This document shows, one piece after another, positions 12,020 to 22,805 of a stretch of 64,000 nucleotides of DNA. Every line of letters begins with the position of its first letter. Positions within the stretch are counted from its first letter, which is position 1. The stretch is from Cyrtodaria siliqua (lineage: Eukaryota > Mollusca > Bivalvia > Adapedonta > Hiatellidae), in the NCBI GenBank assembly GCA_037043455.1, contig JAWPHD010011490.1:19454-83453 (forward strand), given 5' to 3'. The notes beneath the pieces were generated by a model that worked only from the letters and a program-made list of their open reading frames with translations, made no database searches and was not told the origin of the DNA. The position numbers and the translations under genes are program-made.

Positions 12020-12656
12020 TCAGAATTGACTTTTTCCAAGTAGAAAGTGAGTTTGGGTCCGCATGTTCTCTACGACACTATTTGGTACTAAAATCTTCAA
12101 TGTAGTGGTCGATCTGGGCACGACAGGCATTAAAATCAATAGTTGGAGGTAATCTATATTTAGGACCTTTCGACAAATGCCGAATACGTTTATCAATAAT
12201 ATCAAAATTACCAGTGATAACATGACCTGCTGGAGCATAGCAAAATGTTGATGTGTTGCATTCACATTCCTTAGGAGTAGTATGTACTATATCAAGGTCA
12301 AAAACTATTTTGTTGTAGTTGAAAATAATATTTCTAATAGGCTTTTTATACTTATAACAAATTACAGGACTTTCAGAATTTTTGAAATATTTGGGGATAG
12401 AATCAACTACATGAGTATCTCGAAAAATACTAGACATGTCAATGAAATCAATACCTTTGTTAATATATAGTAGTTTTAGAAAATGCCTGACGTGATCAGA
12501 CTCCTTGTCAATATGGGGTCGGAGAACATGTTGTGTATAACTTTGAACTATGGAAGCAGTGTTATACAAGGGATCTGTACGAATGAAAATTTTGTCGGCT
12601 TCCTCGTCGATCAACTTTAGTGATGAAATGGACAAAGAGGTAAGGCGCGAAAGCAT
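12020..12656 (-). pseudogene. Penelope-like element, linker between endonuclease and RT
   Basis: 192 open codons (12656-12078) followed by a continuation in another frame. It carries a Cys cluster, CECNTSTFCY, and the motif AGHVITGNF, then KYRLPPTIDFNACRAQI. The same segment occurs as a separate fragment at 55500-55765 (plus strand), which shows it is a conserved part of the element. The fold is unknown to me; its position between endonuclease and RT fits the N-terminal extension of PLE reverse transcriptases. It overlaps the preceding piece by 40 bp because of a frameshift. Confidence 0.75.
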
Positions 12657-12973
12657 AGAGTGCTTTCCAGACTGTTTAAAAATGGTATGTAAATCAGCGC
12701 CAGACCATGAGACCTAGCTTTACGCTTTCGGATAGAAAATATAGAAAAAATGTCAATATTAGGATCTTTAGAAATATTTCCTTCTTGATAAATATTGTCA
12801 TTAAGGCCGAGTGGATAAGGTGTCTGTAAGTTTTTCATCCACTTAAGTTCTGCAATATGTCTAGCTTTTATTTTAAAGCTTTTAGTAGCATCATTATCAA
12901 AAAATATATATTCAACCGGTTGAACAGTTACGTTATTAAAATTATGACCTGACTGACGAAAGTGTTGGTACAA
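12617..12973 (-). pseudogene. GIY-YIG endonuclease, C-terminal half
   Basis: 118 codons. Near the start it has HFRQSGHNF and then AELKWMKNLQTPYPLGLND (residues 41-59), the region that carries the catalytic Glu (E42) of GIY-YIG nucleases of Penelope elements. It continues the domain begun upstream at 13110, from which it is separated by a frameshift at an A/T run near 12980. It lies directly before the RT part, giving the permuted order. The last ~45 residues are out of frame and not informative. Confidence 0.75.
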
Positions 12974-13571
12974 GTAATTTTTTTAACTTTTTAGGATTAC
13001 TTGCATTATATTTGTGTTCACGAAATCGAACTTTTCAGGATCGACATGTTTGTCCAACATATTGTATACCGCAACTTGGTGCATGTCAAGTCAGAACATA
13101 AATTACGTGAGAAGTACGTCAATCAACATTAGAAGCCAGACATACATTAAACAATCTACCATTAACAGCTGATTTAGTGGTGGACTTGCAAGATAAATAA
13201 TTGCAACAAATGCACCTCTTAGTATTGCACTTATTAATAGAGGGAAACACCCTGCGCTTTGAATGTTCTAAATGATTTCTGAAAGGAGACTTTATATGGT
13301 ATTTCCTCAAAACAGGTGATCGTAGAGGAGTTACGGAAACTTTTGAGCCATTATTAAAAATCCTAGTAATATGATTAGAAGGAACATGAAACGAGGTTGC
13401 CGAATGAAGATTTAAAGGTGTAAGGCGTACATATGGTTTAATTCTAAGAAATGAAGAGGAATTTTGTGGAATTTGTATTGATGACGCAGAGTGTAACCGA
13501 AGAGGTGAAAGATTTATTTTTAAAGTTTTAACTGATAGACTCATAATTGTTAATTTGGAGAGTAATACCAT
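12974..13571 (-). pseudogene. Penelope-like element N-terminus and first half of GIY-YIG
   Basis: 150 codons are open from 13571 to 13119. They contain two similar ~30-residue blocks (around LSPLRLHSASSIQIP and LTPLNLHSATSFHVP) and a Cys-rich motif, CNTKRCICCNYLSC (residues 115-128), likely metal-binding. Reading on in the same frame through stops at 13119, 13086 and ~13035 gives VIYVLT, then CGIQYVGQT, then RFREHKYN. These are the GIY, YIG and Arg/His motifs of a GIY-YIG nuclease. In the family the domain nicks target DNA. The stops make this copy non-functional. Confidence 0.75.
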
Positions 13572-13887
13572 TCTGCGAAAAGCGAAATAAGGGCCAATAA
13601 GTAATTATTGGAGATCCGAAATAGAATCGTATCAAAGATCCATAAGAAATAATATTAGTAAACTTACGGACTGTTAAAAGGGGTCCAAAACTCGACATCA
13701 GTGTCTAATACAAGATAATGAGGAAAGTCAAAGAAACCCTAATAAAATGGGCCAAAATGTCGATCAGCACAAAACCTTCAACGCGGTATATGAAACACAC
13801 GTGTTTAAGGAAAACTGGATCAAAGAATGTCATACAATCCCTGTAGGATGTAAAAATAACAATATTGATTGGATGTACGGGGAGACT

Positions 13888-14480
13888 TATTTAATTAGAA
13901 GGTTAGTTATTAGTAAAACATAACACAAAGGAATAATTTTACAACAATGCACTGTCTGAGGTAAGAATATATTTCACATTGTTCTATACATGTTACACAT
14001 AAACTGTACTACTTGTAATTCAATACTATTTATAAGCTCATATTAAAACCTGACTGGACATGAAATGTGTATTGTTTTATATGATTTAGTTACCTAATTG
14101 ATGTGGCTTTATTCATTTATTAATAAATTGTTGGTAGTACACGAAGTTCATGATGTTTTCTTTCGATAAATGATCGGAAGTAACTCATTTGCATATTAAG
14201 CCTCAATTCCTGCTTTTTTCCGTCTATAGTTTACGCCCGTCATTTTACTAAGTGACGCCCGTCATTTTTGTGTTTTATGTCTGCCTAAATGACGCCCGTC
14301 AATTATTCAAGGCGTAACTCATTTGCATATTACGCCTCAAATTCCGTCTAGTTGACGTGTTGTTTCCGTCTAGTTGACGCCTGTTTTTTTCATTTAATTT
14401 AAATGGTTACCAACTATTTGACGCCTGGAATTTTGGTAAAATTACGTCTTGTTTCCAGTCGTCGAACTTCGTACAGGTTG
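13888..14480 (+). repeat. ~1-kb GACGCC-rich block, copy B, right part
   Basis: Resumes at TATTTAATTAGAAGGTTA, collinear with 8679-9262 of copy A. It ends in the minisatellite after GTCGAACTTCGTACAGGTTG, as copy A does. Confidence 0.9.
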
Positions 14481-17400
14481 TTTATACGACTCACGTATTT
14501 TGGTTGCTTGGTTTATACGACTCACATATGTCGGTATCGCTTTGTTTATACTTCACACGTATGTTGATTGCTTGGTTTATACGACTCACCTATGCTGATT
14601 GCTTTGCTTTATTACTCACGTATGTTGATTGCTTCGTTTATACGAATCACGTATGTCGATATTAAGTTGTTTATACTACTCATGTATGTTGATTGCTTTG
14701 TTTATACGACTCATTTATGTCTGTATTAGTTTGTTTATACGACTCACGTATGTCGGTATTACCTTTTTTACACGACTCACGTATGCCGGTAATGTTTTGT
14801 TTATACGACTCACATATGTTGGTATTGCTTTGTTTATAAGACTCACTTATGTCGGTATTGCTTTCTTATACGACTCACGTTTGTCGGTGTTGCTTGGTTT
14901 ACTGGACTCACTAATATCGATATTGCTTTATTTATACAACTCCGGTATGTCGGTATTACTTTGTTTATACGACTCACGTATGTCGGTACTGCTTTGTTTA
15001 TACGACTACGGTATGTCGGTACTGCTTTGTTATACGACTCACGTATGTCGGCATTGCTTTGTTCATACGACTCATATATGCCTGATTGTTCGGTTTATAC
15101 GACTCACGTATTTCGGTAGTGCGTTATTAATACGACTTACTTTGATTGTTCGGTTTATACGACCCACGTATGTCGGTATTGCTTTGTTTATACTACTCAC
15201 GTATGTTGACTGTTAGGTTTATATGACTCACGTATGTCGGTATTACTTTGTTCATATGACTCACGTATGCCAGTATTGCTTTGTTTATACGACTCACGTA
15301 TGTTGTTTGTTCGGTTTATACGACTCACATATGTCGGTTTTGCTTTATGTAGGTTGATTGTTCGGTTTATACGACTCAGGTATGTCGGTATTGCTTGGTT
15401 TATATGAGTCACGTATGTCGATATTGACACATGTATGTTGATTGTCTGGTTTATACGACTCACGTATATCGGTATTGCTTTGTTTATACGACTCACGAAT
15501 GTTGATTGTTCGGTTTATACGACATGTACGACTCACGGATACCGGTATTGCTTTGTTTATACCACTCATGTTTGTTGATTGTTTGGTTTATATGACTTAC
15601 GTATGTCGGTAGTGCTTTGTTTATACGACTCACGTGTGTCGGTATTACTTGGTTTATACGACTCACGTTTGTCGGTTTTGCTTGGTGTATTCGACTCACG
15701 TATGTCAGTATTACTTTATTTATACGACTAATGTATGTCGGTGCTTCTTTGTTTATATTACTCTCGTATGCCGGTATTACGTTGGTTATCCGACTCACGT
15801 ATGTCGGTATTATTTTGTTTATACGCTCAAGTAAGTTAATATTGCTTTGTTTATGCGACTCACATATGTCGATTGTTCAGTTTATATGACTCACGTATGT
15901 CAGTATTGCTTTGTTTATACGTCTCACGTATGTTGATTGTTTGGTTTATACGACTCACTTATGTCGGTTTTGCTTTGTGTACATTGATTGTTCAGTTTAT
16001 ACGACTCAGGTATGTCAGTATTGCTTTTTTTAAATGAGTTGCGTATGTCGATATTGACACATGTATGTTGATTGTTTGGTTTATACGACACACGTATATC
16101 GGTATTGCTTTGTTTATACGACTCACGTATGTTGATTGCTTGGTTTATACGACTCACCTATGTCGATTGCTTTTCTTTATTACTCACGTATGTTGATTGC
16201 TTTGTTTATACGAATCACGTATGTCGATATTAAGTTGTTTATACTACTCATGTATGTTGATTGCTTTGTTTATACGACTCACGTATGTCTGTATTAGTTT
16301 GTTTATACGACTCACATATGTCGGTATTACCTTTTTTACACGACTCACGTATGCCGGTAATGTTTTGTTTATACGACTCACATATGTTGGTATTGCTTTG
16401 TTTATAAGACTCACTTATGTCGGTATTGCTTTCTTATACGACTCATGTTTGTCGGTGTTGCTTAGTTTACTGGACTCACTAATATCGATATTGCTTTATT
16501 TATACAACTCCGGCATGTCGGTATTACTTTGTTTATACGACTCACGTATGTCGGTACTGCTTTGTTTATACGACTACGGTATGTCGGTATTGATTTGTTT
16601 ATACGACTCACGTATGTCGGCATTGCTTTGTTCATATGACTCACATATGCCTGATTGTTCGGTTTATACGACTCACGTATTTCGGTAGTGCGTTATGATT
16701 ACGACTTACTTTGATTGTTCGGTTTATACGACCCACGTATGTCGGTACTGCTTTGTTTATACGACTACGGTATGTCGGTACTGATTTGTTTATACGACTC
16801 ACGTATGTCGGCATTGCTTTGTTCATACGACTCACATATGCCTGATTGTTCGGTTAATACGACTCACGTATTTCGGTAGTGCGTTATGATTACGACTTAC
16901 TTTGATTGTTCGGTTTATACGACCCACGTATGTCGGTATTTCTTTGTTTATACGACTCACTTATGTTGACTGTTAGGTTTATATGACTCACGTATGTCGG
17001 TATTACTTTGTTCATATGACTCACGTATGCCAGTATTGCTTTGTTTATACGACTCACGTATGTTGTTTGTTCGGTTTATACGACCCACGTATGTCGGTTT
17101 TGCTTTATGTAGGTTAATTGTTCGGTTTATACAACTCAGGTATGTCGGTATTGCTTGGTTTATATGAGTCACGTATGTCGATATTGAGAAATGTATGTTG
17201 ATTGTTTGGTTTATACGACTCACGTATATCGGTATTGCTTTGTTTATACGACTAACGAATGTTGATTGTTCGGTTTATACGACATGTACGACTCACGGAT
17301 GTCGGTATTGCTTTGTTTATAGCTCTCACGTTTGTTAATTGTTTGGTTTATATGACTGAGGTATGTCGGTATTGCTTTGTTTATACGACTTAGTATGTCG

Positions 17401-18560
17401 GTATTACTTGGTTTATACGACTCACGTATGTCGGTTTTGCTTGGTTTATTCGACTCACGTATGTCGGTATTACTTTTTTTTATACGACTCAAGTATGTTG
17501 GTACTGCTTTGTTTATATTACTCACGTATGTCGGTTATACTTTGGTTATACGACTCACGTTTGTCAGTATTACTTTGTTTATACGACTCAAGTAAGTTAA
17601 TATTGCTTTGTTTAGAAGACTCATATATGCTGATTGCTCGGTTTATACGACTCACGTATGTCGCTATTGCTTTGTTTATACGACTCACGTATGTTGATTG
17701 CTTTGTTTATACAACTTACGTATGTCGGTATTACTTTGTTTATACGAATCACGCATGTTGATTGCTTTGTTTATACAACTTACGTATGTCGGTATTACTC
17801 TGTTTATACGACTCACGCATGTTGATTGTTTGGTTTATACGACTTACGTATGTCGGTATTGCTTTGTTTATACGACTCGCTTATGTTGATTGTTCAGTTT
17901 ATACAACATGTACGACTCGCGGATGTCGGTATTGCTTTGTTTATGCCACTCACGTGTGTTGATTGTTCGGTTTATACGACTCACGTATGTCGGTATTTCT
18001 TTGTTCAGACGACTCACGTATGCTGATTGTTTGGTTTATACGACGCACGTATGTTGGCATCGTGTGGTAATCATACTCATGTATGTTTCTTGGTTTTATT
18101 ACCCGATACACGTTGGTACTTCTTGCTTAACCCAATTACTTTTATTGGTTTTGCTTTGTTTACGCTTCAAGTATGTTGGTACTGCTTGGTTTACCCAACT
18201 CGCGTACATTGGTATTTCTTTACTCACATATGTTGTCATCTTTTGGCAATCCCACTTAAGTATGTTGTTTCGTTTTATTATATATGTATATTCACCTTGA
18301 TACTTCTTTCTTTACCCAACAATTCAAGTATGCTGGTTTTGATTGATTTACGCGCATCAAGTATGTTGATAGTCTCATGTCAATTGGTATTTCTTGGTTT
18401 ACTCCACTCACGTAAATTTGTATAGTTTTTAACGACCCAAGTAAATTGGTATATCTTGGTTTAACCGTCTTACGTAAATTAGTATGTTTGACCGTTTTAC
18501 GCAATTTGGTATGTCTTGGTCATGCATGTAAATTAGAATGTTTTGCCGAATCGTGTAATT
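14480..18560 (+). repeat. 33-bp minisatellite, block 3 (~4.1 kb, higher-order structure)
   Basis: More than 100 diverged units of the TATACGACTCACGTATGT type, many alternating 33 and 31 bp (64-bp dimers are clear at 17634-18026). Higher-order copies are visible: 14540-15850 matches 16108-17611 at an offset of 1568 bp that becomes ~1760 bp, because the second copy contains an extra ~191-bp duplication (16649-16839 repeated to about 17030). Units lengthen and decay after 18030. Many open frames on both strands result from the repeat and are not genes. Confidence 0.95.
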
Positions 18561-18855
18561 TGTATTTCTTGGTTTACCCGACTCTAATACGAGCCTTCTC
18601 TGACCTTACCAGCCCTTTTTACGATTTTGATATTTCATCTGGCTGTGTACAGTCAGAGCTGTTCCTATAGTGAAAAAACGCGGGAATCTCCTCTCCCGAT
18701 AGGTTTTAAGTCAATATATCTAAGAAAGTATGCATTGAATTAACATGTCAAGCATCTAAAGTGATGATCAATATATTTATTTATTTACTTATATAAAACG
18801 AAATATTTGGGACATTTTAAAGTTGTAACGGTCAACTCTTTTTTAACGAAGTCTA

Positions 18856-19033
18856 AAACAAGGATTTATCCATTAAAATGATAAGCAAATGAATCAAATT
18901 TAATAGGCGGAAAAGGAAATTTTCGGACAGAAAGCCCGAGATCAGGTCACGTGATAATCATCGTCTTCAACCGCTATTATGTAAAATATTGATAACAACA
19001 CTGAGTAGACCAAGGATGGATAAATCCTTGTTT
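18856..19033. repeat. 17-bp perfect inverted repeat pair
   Basis: AAACAAGGATTTATCCA at 18856-18872 has its exact complement at 19017-19033, with a ~144-bp spacer containing the first GTCACGTGAT site. It could fold back or mark the ends of a small element; no target duplication is obvious. Confidence 0.8.
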
Positions 19034-19719
19034 AAAAATATTAAAATTCCTAAATGTGTTGATATTCTGATCACCAGTCACGTGATCATGACCGCAAAAT
19101 TAAGACAATTGCAAAATTGCGACCAACTTTTCCTTTTGAAGCTTGCAATACTCTGAATAACATTCAATCGTTTATCTTTAAATTTTAAATCCTAATTCTA
19201 CTCCGAGAAGTGTTTATTCCACTACTAAAATCCCTCCATGTTGTCAATTGATAGTGGAGTTATTTGATGAGGGGACTATGAATATCACGTGAATTTAATT
19301 AATATGCAATATGCAAAATGACAAAATGGCGGATATAGTAAATACAAGTGTATACTTAATAAAACAAATGTTTTATTGTGTCACTCCAATCGATAAAACT
19401 GCAGTTTTGTCATTGCAATTTGGTATAATAAAGATTTATTGGTCGATTTGTTAGGTTTAACTATCGTAAAAAACCAACCCGATGCGGCAAACATAGTTGA
19501 AAGTAAATGACTGGGTGTTTTCAGTAATCACCCCGTTTTCACTATAGGAGTTCCTCCGCATGTCACGTGATCCCTTCTTAATTCCGTTAAGCGACGGGAA
19601 AGCTTATATAAGCAGGACTTAAAAAGTTCTATATTTTAATGGTAAAACATTTAATAGGTAATTTTAAACAGGTTATCGCATCGTTGAGCACACATATCAT
19701 ACGTGTTAAAGTGGTAAGT
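18946..19719 (+). promoter_or_regulatory. Promoter-like stretch: clustered CACGTG sites, TATA box, splice donor
   Basis: GTCACGTGAT occurs at 18946, 19077 and 19562, and TCACGTGA again at 19285. This palindromic E-box form is bound by MiT/TFE, USF and related bHLH-ZIP factors in animals. It is followed by TTATATAAG at 19604, a good TATA box, and by GTAAGT at 19714, a possible 5' splice site ending a short first exon. An ATGGCGG context lies at 19324. No convincing coding exon was found downstream within 2 kb, so the gene it would serve is unknown. Confidence 0.35.
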
Positions 19720-20019
19720 TAGATAAAAGTATTTTTATTTCAATAAATAAAGCCATGAACTAATGATGAAAAACAAAGTCTTACCTTACAATGTTATTAC
19801 ATTTTTTATGGTAGGTAGTACAATTCTACCGGTCGGACTACATTATACATCAATTTCATCTTGCATCTTAGTGGATAGTTGAATGTTTATTTTTCATAAA
19901 CTTTTGGACGACATCTACAATGAATAAAATCAGTATATCCGTTACATAGATATTATAGCAAGTTCGCTGACATTTCTTATGTTTTTCCACTGTATTTATT
20001 TAATTGAAAAATAACACCT
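19720..20019. other. Gene-free stretch
   Basis: AT-rich sequence after the promoter-like region; nothing recognised. Confidence 0.4.
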
Positions 20020-20215
20020 GTCAGAATGACCGGTGTACTCTAACTACCAGTCTCTAACTACCACTTATCGGAAGTTAGAGTATGACAGACAGATGAAATG
20101 GACATGCTACAAAACAAATAGAGTATGGTATCATGACGTTGGTTGATTTAAAACCTCGATATATAAATCACCCAACTCGATAAGACCATACTCTATCTAT
20201 TACTTTGTCATTGGT
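20020..20215. repeat. Two adjacent hairpins, MITE-like
   Basis: A first inverted pair is ACTCTAACT (near 20036) with AGTTAGAGT (near 20080). A second, longer one has arms at about 20110-20152 and 20160-20212 (TAGAGTATGGT facing ACCATACTCTA, continuing through TTGATTTA/TAAATCA-type complements). Both share the GAGTAT motif. Non-coding; probably a small foldback element. Confidence 0.65.
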
Positions 20216-20356
20216 TATCACATGCATGTAGTAAATATATTTAATATAATACATTAATATAAAACAAAACAGAGATATACCACTCGATAATGTCATTTTA
20301 GTTTACTTTTGTTTAATATAGTTGATTTTAACACTGGTGTTGATTTTAATAAATGG

Positions 20357-20866
20357 TATCTAACTTGTATCACAGTTGGTAAGAAAGCTATTACATCTAC
20401 TATACATATGTATACATCGTCCCGTTTGTAAGAAAGATATTACATCTACTATACATATGTATACATCGTCCCGTTTAGGTATCACAGTTGATAAGCCAGA
20501 TATAACATCTACTATACATATGTATACATCGTCCCGTTTATGTATCACAGTTGGTAAGAAAGATATTACATCTACTATACATATGTATACATCGTCCCGT
20601 TTATGTATCACAGTTGGTAAGACAGATATTAAATCTACTATACATATGTATACATCGTCCCGTTTATGTATCACAGTTGGTAAGACAGATATTACATCTA
20701 ATATACATATGTATACATCGTCCCGTTTATGTATCACAGTTGGTAAGAGAGAAATTACATCTACAATACATATGTATACACCGTCCCGTTTATGTATCAC
20801 AGATGGTAAGAAAGATATTACATCTACTATACATATGTATACATCGTCCCGTATATGTGGGATGAC
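20357..20866 (+). repeat. 63-bp minisatellite (~8 units)
   Basis: Unit of 63 bp (for example CATCGTCCCG at 20527 and 20590). Each unit contains the perfect palindrome TATACATATGTATA. Since 63 is divisible by 3 and stops are absent in some frames, long frames run on both strands (including one of 257 codons, 21133-20360). These have repetitive composition and no domain, so they are not called as genes. Confidence 0.95.
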
Positions 20867-21640
20867 AAAATAGCAATAATGAGGTTTTGTGCATCCTATT
20901 ACTTGCTGTAAATTCCCTGCGGCCAATTCGCATCTAACCAAGCATTTGAAAGGCATGTAATAAGCAATGCAATAATGTAATAAGTAATATTTATAGAATA
21001 CTATTTCGAGTATATGGGATTTGTACTGCTTCTCGAGAGCCGCAGGCCCGAGAATGCAGGATAAATCGCATAATCGCATAAATCCAATCAAAAAATATGC
21101 TATAAATGTATTGTACCATAGCCATTTATCCAACTACACATGTGCAAGAAGTTTTAGGGCGTTGCAGTTTTCAGTAAAAATAACAGCTCGGTCCGATCAA
21201 GAAATAGCATTATCACGCGACATGAGCATGACCCATGTATTGATTATTGCAGCCTATCGCCTGTGTATATTATTGGGCAAATCCAATGTCAAGGAGTGCT
21301 GTTTTGATAATGGGTAGTCGTGTTTTACATATTTGATGAACAGGTTGTGTGTACATATTACAACTACGCACGTGTAAAATTGAGTAGATCATAGTATAAC
21401 TGCCGAATCAGTCATTTATAGCACGGCTGAAACATACCGGCATTTATAGCTCTGTTTTGGCTCAGTCCTTCAGGTTTATGAAACATATATCATAAGCACG
21501 AACAAAGGAAAACCATTTAGAGCTACGGTACAATATTTCAATTTCAACACATATGTCAAAACATATATTACAACGTGACATTTTTTCTTTTTAAAATCAA
21601 AAGCGTTAATACATGTATTACATTTCACTTGTTTAAATAT
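20867..21640. other. Gene-free stretch
   Basis: No recognisable protein or RNA. Short frames on the plus strand near 21021-21317 have no visible domain. Confidence 0.45.
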
Positions 21641-21689
21641 ACACAAGTATCCTAAACACGGGCAATCTGCATTAAATTATCTTTCCCTC

Positions 21690-22025
21690 TGACATGTTTT
21701 ATATCAATATCGTACTCTTTCAACATCAAAGTCTACCGCATCAATCGTTGATTTTTGTTTTTCATTTTATTTGTGAATGTGAGCGGGTTGTGATCACTGA
21801 AGACAACTATTGGCGAAATAGGTGAAGTTAAATATACTTCAAAATGTTGTAATGCCAAAATGAGTGAAAGACACTCTTTTGTAATAGTTGAATAATTTTT
21901 CTGATGCTTGTTGAACTTTTTCGTAAAGTAACAAACTGGATGATCAACACCAGTTTTGTCTTCTTGCCAAAGTACTGCACCGGCACCAACGTCGCTAGTA
22001 TCAACTGTTAATTTAAATTTAAATT
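21690..22025 (-). pseudogene. RNase H domain of the gypsy-type remnant
   Basis: The minus-strand reading gives KLTVDTSDVGAGAVLWQ, then ITKECLSLILALQHFEVY, then VVFSDHNPLTF. It contains the three acidic catalytic residues of RNase H (D of TVDTS, E of TKE, D of SDH). A stop replaces a Trp codon after QRLMR (cta at 21733-21735). It ends around HVRGKDNLMQIAR. In the family this domain degrades the RNA strand during reverse transcription. Confidence 0.85.
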
Positions 22026-22029
22026 CAAA

Positions 22030-22395
22030 ATGTGGTGATGAAAGACATCCGTATGGCTTTTAATTTGTCAAATGACTGTTGGCATTTTTCAGTCCAAACA
22101 AACTGCTTTCTTTTACTCATTAAATTTGTCAAAGTTTCAGCAATGACTGAAAAGCTATGACAAAATTGTCTATAATAACCAGCCATACCAAGAGAACGCA
22201 TCAATTGCTTTTTCAAGTCGGTACAGGAAATCAGAGCTAGACTTGACCTTAGCTTCAATATGTTTAACCTGATCCTGTCCCAATTCATGTCCTAAATTGT
22301 GACAATAGCAAGACAAAATCAATTTTTGTTTTGGTTGACGGTTAATTTGTATTGTCTTGATCGAAGAAACTTCTAATGGTCAGTAAATAGGCTTT
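22030..22395 (-). pseudogene. C-terminal end of RT (connection region), gypsy-type remnant
   Basis: The 22288-22025 part contains SLGMAGYYRQFCHSF and KRKQFVWTEKCQQSFDKLK, the conserved segment just after the RT thumb in Ty3/gypsy elements. Upstream, with stops and frameshifts, LTVNQNKN and FCLAIVT (about 22370-22300) match the preceding RT stretch. The catalytic YxDD region is absent, lost by the deletion near 22395. Confidence 0.8.
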
Positions 22396-22474
22396 CTACA
22401 GTTTATGTCTAAAATCAGACATGTACTGTAGAAGATTCAAAACGTGTCTTCTTCTGAGAGAATTTTCTCTTTAA

Positions 22475-22801
22475 AGGGACACATGGCAATCTTGAGTTTT
22501 AATCCAAAATTAAAATCTGCTCCTCTGTTTACTTATGCTGCGCCATTTTTCTTTAAAACTACTTGCATATACATGCAATTAAATAAAAAAATGAGATTTG
22601 AATGTACTTCCTGATTTTACCAAATGTTTAAATATACAATGTATTATTGATGCAATTTTATTGAAAGGTAGTAATATGTTAAAACAATTTGCTTTGAACT
22701 ATTCTAACAATTATTATTAATGATTGAATGAATGCAAGTTAAGAGAAAAGCTAACGGGACGTCGTGTGTTTTTAAAAAAATCGAGATTGCCGTGTGTTCC
22801 T
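22475..22801. mobile_element. TTAA-flanked MITE nested in integrase (piggyBac-like footprint)
   Basis: The terminal inverted repeats are AGGGACACATGGCAATCTTG at 22475 and, on the opposite strand, AGGAACACACGGCAATCTCG ending at 22801. TTAA flanks both sides (22471-22474 and 22802-22805). The integrase reading frame is recognisable on both sides, so this is an insertion. 327 bp, non-coding. TTAA target duplication is typical of piggyBac-type transposition; the assignment is inference. Confidence 0.85.
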
Positions 22802-22805
22802 TTAA

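Larger units (their letters stand above)
9869..13887 (-). mobile_element. Naiad-like Penelope retroelement (near full length, inactive)
   Basis: A ~4.0-kb element read on the minus strand. Its ends are fixed by comparing copy A of the host repeat with interrupted copy B. From 5' to 3' (high to low coordinates): untranslated 13887-13572; an N-terminal Cys-containing segment; a GIY-YIG endonuclease (about 13110-12800); a linker; an RT with YLDD (11700-10366); and a 3' untranslated tail of ~500 bp. Classical Penelope elements carry GIY-YIG after RT; the Naiad group carries it before RT, as here. The frame is broken at least four times (in-frame stops at 13119, 13086 and near 13035, plus frameshifts near 12980, 12640 and 12078-11700), so this copy is dead. 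Five shorter relatives are present in the window. No clear target-site duplication was found. Confidence 0.88.

Noticed and set aside
13572..13887. Hammerhead motif in the Penelope 5' region
   Set aside because: I looked for CTGATGA and GAAA on the element strand, since such elements often carry one, and found none.
14629..18425. Frames up to 195 codons in the minisatellite
   Set aside because: Same cause as above; composition follows the repeat unit and frames shift at 31-bp units.
20360..21133. 257-codon minus-strand frame
   Set aside because: Two thirds of it is the 63-bp array; the rest has no domain. Kept only as a low-interest question.
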